NCBI RefSeq assembly: GCF_016865235.1
Contig: NZ_CP064030.1
Coordinates: 3,038,001-3,102,000 of the forward strand
Source: Dyella caseinilytica
Lineage (GTDB): Bacteria > Pseudomonadota > Gammaproteobacteria > Xanthomonadales > Rhodanobacteraceae
DNA length: 64,000 bases
Reading direction: 5' to 3'
Shown piece by piece: positions 61,538-64,000 of the stretch (positions are counted from its first letter, which is position 1; every line of letters starts with the position of its first letter). The notes below the pieces were generated by a model. It worked only from the letters and a program-made list of their open reading frames with translations, made no database searches and was not told where the DNA came from. Position numbers and translations under genes: made by a program.

Positions 61538-62716
61538 TCAGACCGCTTCGCCCGCTGCACGCCCCGACGCCCATGCCCACTGAAAGTTGTAGCCGCCAAG
61601 CCAGCCTGTGACATCGACGACTTCGCCAATGAAATACAGTCCTGGTATTAGCTTCGACTGCATGGTGCTGGACGAGAGACCATCGGTATCGACGCCTCCG
61701 AGCGTAACTTCGGCTGTACGGTAGCCTTCGGTGCCGCTGGCGACGATTGGCCAGTCGTGCAGCCGCGCGCCCATATCCTGCAGTTCCGCATCGCGATATT
61801 GACGCATGGGCTTGCTGCCGAGCCACAGCTCACACAAACGTTGCGCGAGACGCTTCGGTAGCAGATCACCAAGCACATTACGCAATTCAGCCGCAGGGCG
61901 CGCTGCACGCTGGGCTACCAGCCAATCGCCGATATCCTGCTCAGGTGACAGATCCATGCGCAGTTCGTCGCCCGGTTGCCAATAGGAAGAGATCTGCAGA
62001 ATCGACGGTCCGCTGATACCGCGATGGGTAAACAGCAAGCCCGCACGAAAACTCCGCTTGCCAACGCGCGCCTCAGCGATCGGCAGGGCCATTCCGGCCA
62101 GATCCTGATAATGCTCCTGATGCTTTCCACTCAAGGTCAGCGGAACAAGTCCGGCACGCGTCGCCAACACATTGTGATCAAACTGCCGCGCCAGTTCGTA
62201 ACCGAATCCGGTCGCGCCCATGCTGGGTATGGATAAGCCGCCGCTGGCGATCACCAGCGATTGGGCATGTACTTCGCCCTTGGCTGTGAGCACGCTGAAA
62301 CCTTCATCGGTCTTGCGTACCTTCGCAACGGCGCAACTGGTTTCAATGAGCACGTTTGCCGCCGCGCACTCGTCCAGCAGCATGCGCACGATCAGCTTGG
62401 AGGACTCATCGCAAAACAGCTGCCCCAGTTCTTTCTCGTGATAGGCGATGCGATGCTTCTCGACCAACGCAATGAAATCAGTCGGCGTGTAGCGTGCCAG
62501 CGCGGACTTAGCAAAATGCGGATTGGCTGAGAGATATTGGGCAGGCGTGACGCCCAGGTTGGTGAAATTGCAGCGCCCACCACCGGACATCAGGATTTTC
62601 TTGCCCGGCTTGTTGGCATGATCCAGCACCAACACCCGCCGGCCACGCTGTCCGGCGGTTATCGCGCACATCAGGCCGGCGGCGCCGGCGCCGACGACCA
62701 GGACATCCACTTTCAC
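61538..62716 (-). CDS. yhiN: HI0933/YhiN-family flavoprotein
   Basis: A FAD-dependent protein of about 392 residues from GTG 62716 (VKVDVLVVGAGAAGLMCAIT); an ATG at 62758 would add 14 residues with no supporting ribosome-binding site. It has the GxGxxG FAD motif, KPGKKILMSGGGRCNFTNLG, VIASGGLSIPSMGATGFGYE, GLLFTHRGISGPSILQIS and the C-terminal GVDTDGLSSSTMQSKLIPGL/GLYFIGEVVDVTGWLGGYNF. It is a reductase of unknown substrate, widespread and often called NAD(P)/FAD-dependent oxidoreductase. Confidence 0.92.
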   Translation of the reverse strand: MKVDVLVVGAGAAGLMCAITAGQRGRRVLVLDHANKPGKKILMSGGGRCNFTNLGVTPAQYLSANPHFAKSALARYTPTDFIALVEKHRIAYHEKELGQLFCDESSKLIVRMLLDECAAANVLIETSCAVAKVRKTDEGFSVLTAKGEVHAQSLVIASGGLSIPSMGATGFGYELARQFDHNVLATRAGLVPLTLSGKHQEHYQDLAGMALPIAEARVGKRSFRAGLLFTHRGISGPSILQISSYWQPGDELRMDLSPEQDIGDWLVAQRAARPAAELRNVLGDLLPKRLAQRLCELWLGSKPMRQYRDAELQDMGARLHDWPIVASGTEGYRTAEVTLGGVDTDGLSSSTMQSKLIPGLYFIGEVVDVTGWLGGYNFQWAWASGRAAGEAV

Positions 62717-62811
62717 GCGATCACCGTCATAAGTCCGCCGAATGAAACATCCATACATTATCTAACAAGTGATGCCTTAAACTTGCCGCCTGCCCTGCCA
62801 AGGACCCCGCC

Positions 62812-63294
62812 ATGCCCTCTTTTGACGTGATCTCCGAAGTCGACAAGCACGAGCTGACGAATGCTATCGACCAGGCCAACCGCGAACTGACCAACCGCTT
62901 CGATTTCAAAGGCACGGATGCCAAGTACGAACTGGACAAGCTGGTGATCACCCAGGTCGCGCCCAGCGAATTCCAGCTACAGCAGATGCTGGATATCCTG
63001 CGCGGCCGGCTGGCGGCCAGGAAGATCGATCTGCGCGCGCTGGAGACTGCCGATCCGGAAGTCAACCTCGGCGGTGCACGACAGAAGATCACCGTGAAGC
63101 AAGGCATCGAGCAGCCCATCGCCAAGAAGCTGATCGCGATGCTGAAAGAAGCCAAGCTGAAGGTGGAAGCACAGATCAACGGTGAAAAGGTCCGCGTCAC
63201 TGGCAAGAAGCGCGACGACCTGCAACTCGCGATGGCCTTGCTGCGCAAGGCCGATGTGGAGCTGCCGCTGCAGTTTGACAATTTCCGCGACTGA
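62812..63294 (+). CDS. yajQ: YajQ-family nucleotide-binding protein
   Basis: A 160-residue YajQ/UPF0234 protein: MPSFDVISEVDKHELTNAID, NRFDFKGTDAKYEL, and IKKSKLKVEAQINGE-type KEAKLKVEAQINGEKVRVTG followed by DDLQLAMALLRKADVELPLQ. The Xanthomonas relative XC_3703 is a cyclic-di-GMP receptor that contacts a transcription regulator, which makes a second-messenger role plausible here. Start and length are normal. Confidence 0.95.
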   Translation: MPSFDVISEVDKHELTNAIDQANRELTNRFDFKGTDAKYELDKLVITQVAPSEFQLQQMLDILRGRLAARKIDLRALETADPEVNLGGARQKITVKQGIEQPIAKKLIAMLKEAKLKVEAQINGEKVRVTGKKRDDLQLAMALLRKADVELPLQFDNFRD

Positions 63295-63339
63295 GTCCGC
63301 GGCGCCAGGCCAAATTTCATGTGATATCGCATCACTGAT

Positions 63340-63373
63340 GGCCGTCATTCCCGCTTTCGCGGGAATGACGGCC
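63340..63373. repeat. Perfect hairpin related to the dispersed repeats
   Basis: GGCCGTCATTCCCGC (63340-63354) and GCGGGAATGACGGCC (63359-63373) form a perfect 15-bp stem around TTTC. The core GTCATTCC/GGAATGAC is that of the four longer repeats, but the loop and length are reduced. It lies between convergent yajQ and the DUF1345 gene. Confidence 0.8.
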
Positions 63374-63380
63374 ATGCGGA

Positions 63381-64000
63381 TTACGCCAATCCAGCGGCGA
63401 TATTGACGCTCAACGCGATAATGAACACGTTGAAGAAAAACGCCACGACGCTGTGCAACAGCGCGGTGCGTCGCAAAGTGTGGCTGGTGATCTGCACATC
63501 GGACACCTGAAAGCACATGCCGACAACGAAGGCAAAGTAGACGAAGTCCCAGTAATCCGGTTGCTTGGTGCCCGGAAACTCCAGCCCTTCGTGTTGTTTG
63601 CCAAAATCGCCGTAATAGCCGTGTGCGTAATGCAGGGCATACATGGTGTTCATGAATAACCATGACAGCACGATGCTCAGCGCTGCCAAGCCCATCACCA
63701 CCGCGCCACCGTTCTTGGCGGCGTGCAGTTCGGTAGACAGTGCTACCAGCACCACGCCAGAAACCGCGACGGCAACGCAGAGCGTGCCGCGACGTCCGGT
63801 GTCCTGAGCGTAGGCCTGCCGAGCCAGATGTTCCGCGCTGGCCCGTGTGAACATGCGCGCCAGCATGCTGAGGAACAGCAAAGCCCCAAGATCAAAACCC
63901 AATAGCAGCGCGGAGGCCGGCTTTACGCCGGATATCATCATCCCGCTGGATGCTGCGACAAATACAAGCGTGGACACTGTCAACCACGGCCGAGCGCGCA
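63381..64000 (-). CDS. DUF1345 membrane protein (partial)
   Basis: At least 200 residues, with the frame open through the right edge of the window. A TTG at 63983 is possible, but the residues before it (ARPW) look like the usual basic start of the family, so the true start is probably outside. Four or five hydrophobic segments are visible, with the conserved HAKNGG loop region and GLEFPGTKQPDYWDFVYFAF before the last membrane segments, marking DUF1345. The function of the family is unknown. Confidence 0.88.
   Translation of the reverse strand, partial: RARPWLTVSTLVFVAASSGMMISGVKPASALLLGFDLGALLFLSMLARMFTRASAEHLARQAYAQDTGRRGTLCVAVAVSGVVLVALSTELHAAKNGGAVVMGLAALSIVLSWLFMNTMYALHYAHGYYGDFGKQHEGLEFPGTKQPDYWDFVYFAFVVGMCFQVSDVQITSHTLRRTALLHSVVAFFFNVFIIALSVNIAAGLA

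Overview
The window looks like a piece of a gammaproteobacterial chromosome of the order Xanthomonadales, most likely family Rhodanobacteraceae (Dyella/Luteibacter/Frateuria-like). This rests on protein-level resemblance, the high-GC coding style, the recA-recX-alaS-csrA-tRNA-Ser order, and intergenic palindromic repeats of a kind common in this group. No database search was possible, so the genus is an inference.

Region 1 (about 1-15,780) is one arm of a temperate prophage lying against the 3' end of tRNA-Ser(GCU). A central control region (4,825-5,922) carries an HTH gene, a CI-like repressor without a peptidase domain, and operator-like palindromes of consensus CAACGGAATTCCGTTG. Leftward genes encode small zinc and orphan proteins, a Prim-Pol/DUF3987 replication protein and a VRR-NUC nuclease. 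Rightward comes a tight train of tiny orphan genes, then a recombination module (DnaQ-like exonuclease, Sak4-like ATPase, DUF669 protein, Cas4/AddB-like Fe-S nuclease), zinc proteins and an SF2 helicase. Next to the tRNA sits a lower-GC opposite-strand gene and a secreted-protein/AlpA pair. Integrase and structural genes must lie to the left of the window.

Region 2 (15,781-29,841) is core genome: tRNA-Ser, csrA, alaS, recX, an atypical SDR, recA, cinA/pncC, mutS, a remnant of a monofunctional catalase, katG, a receiver-only response regulator, hslR, a membrane-anchored L7/L12-like protein and a TRIC-type channel.

Region 3 (29,841-46,422) has htpG, htpX, gluQ, phaB, tcdA, a membrane-anchored cytochrome c'-like protein, a GT-C glycosyltransferase, an Mpo1-like protein, pirin, an old yellow enzyme, an alpha/beta hydrolase, three tandem cold-shock genes with structured leaders, a lipoprotein, a YcaQ-type glycosylase, an EF-hand-like secreted protein and pldA. 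Between phaB and tcdA is a 291-bp non-coding element made of nested inverted repeats symmetric about one centre (34,668-34,958). It is the most unusual structure in the window.

Region 4 (46,423-64,000) has slyD, a MATE exporter, dacB, gpx, the metNIQ methionine importer, pncB, a candidate C-rich small RNA, a c-type cytochrome, a lipoprotein metallopeptidase, a Gly/Tyr-rich lipoprotein, a histone-H1-like protein, rhomboid, phzF-like, yaiI, a 3-hydroxyisobutyrate-dehydrogenase-like gene, yhiN-like, yajQ and a DUF1345 gene cut by the right edge. Five copies or relatives of a palindromic repeat family are scattered through regions 2-4.
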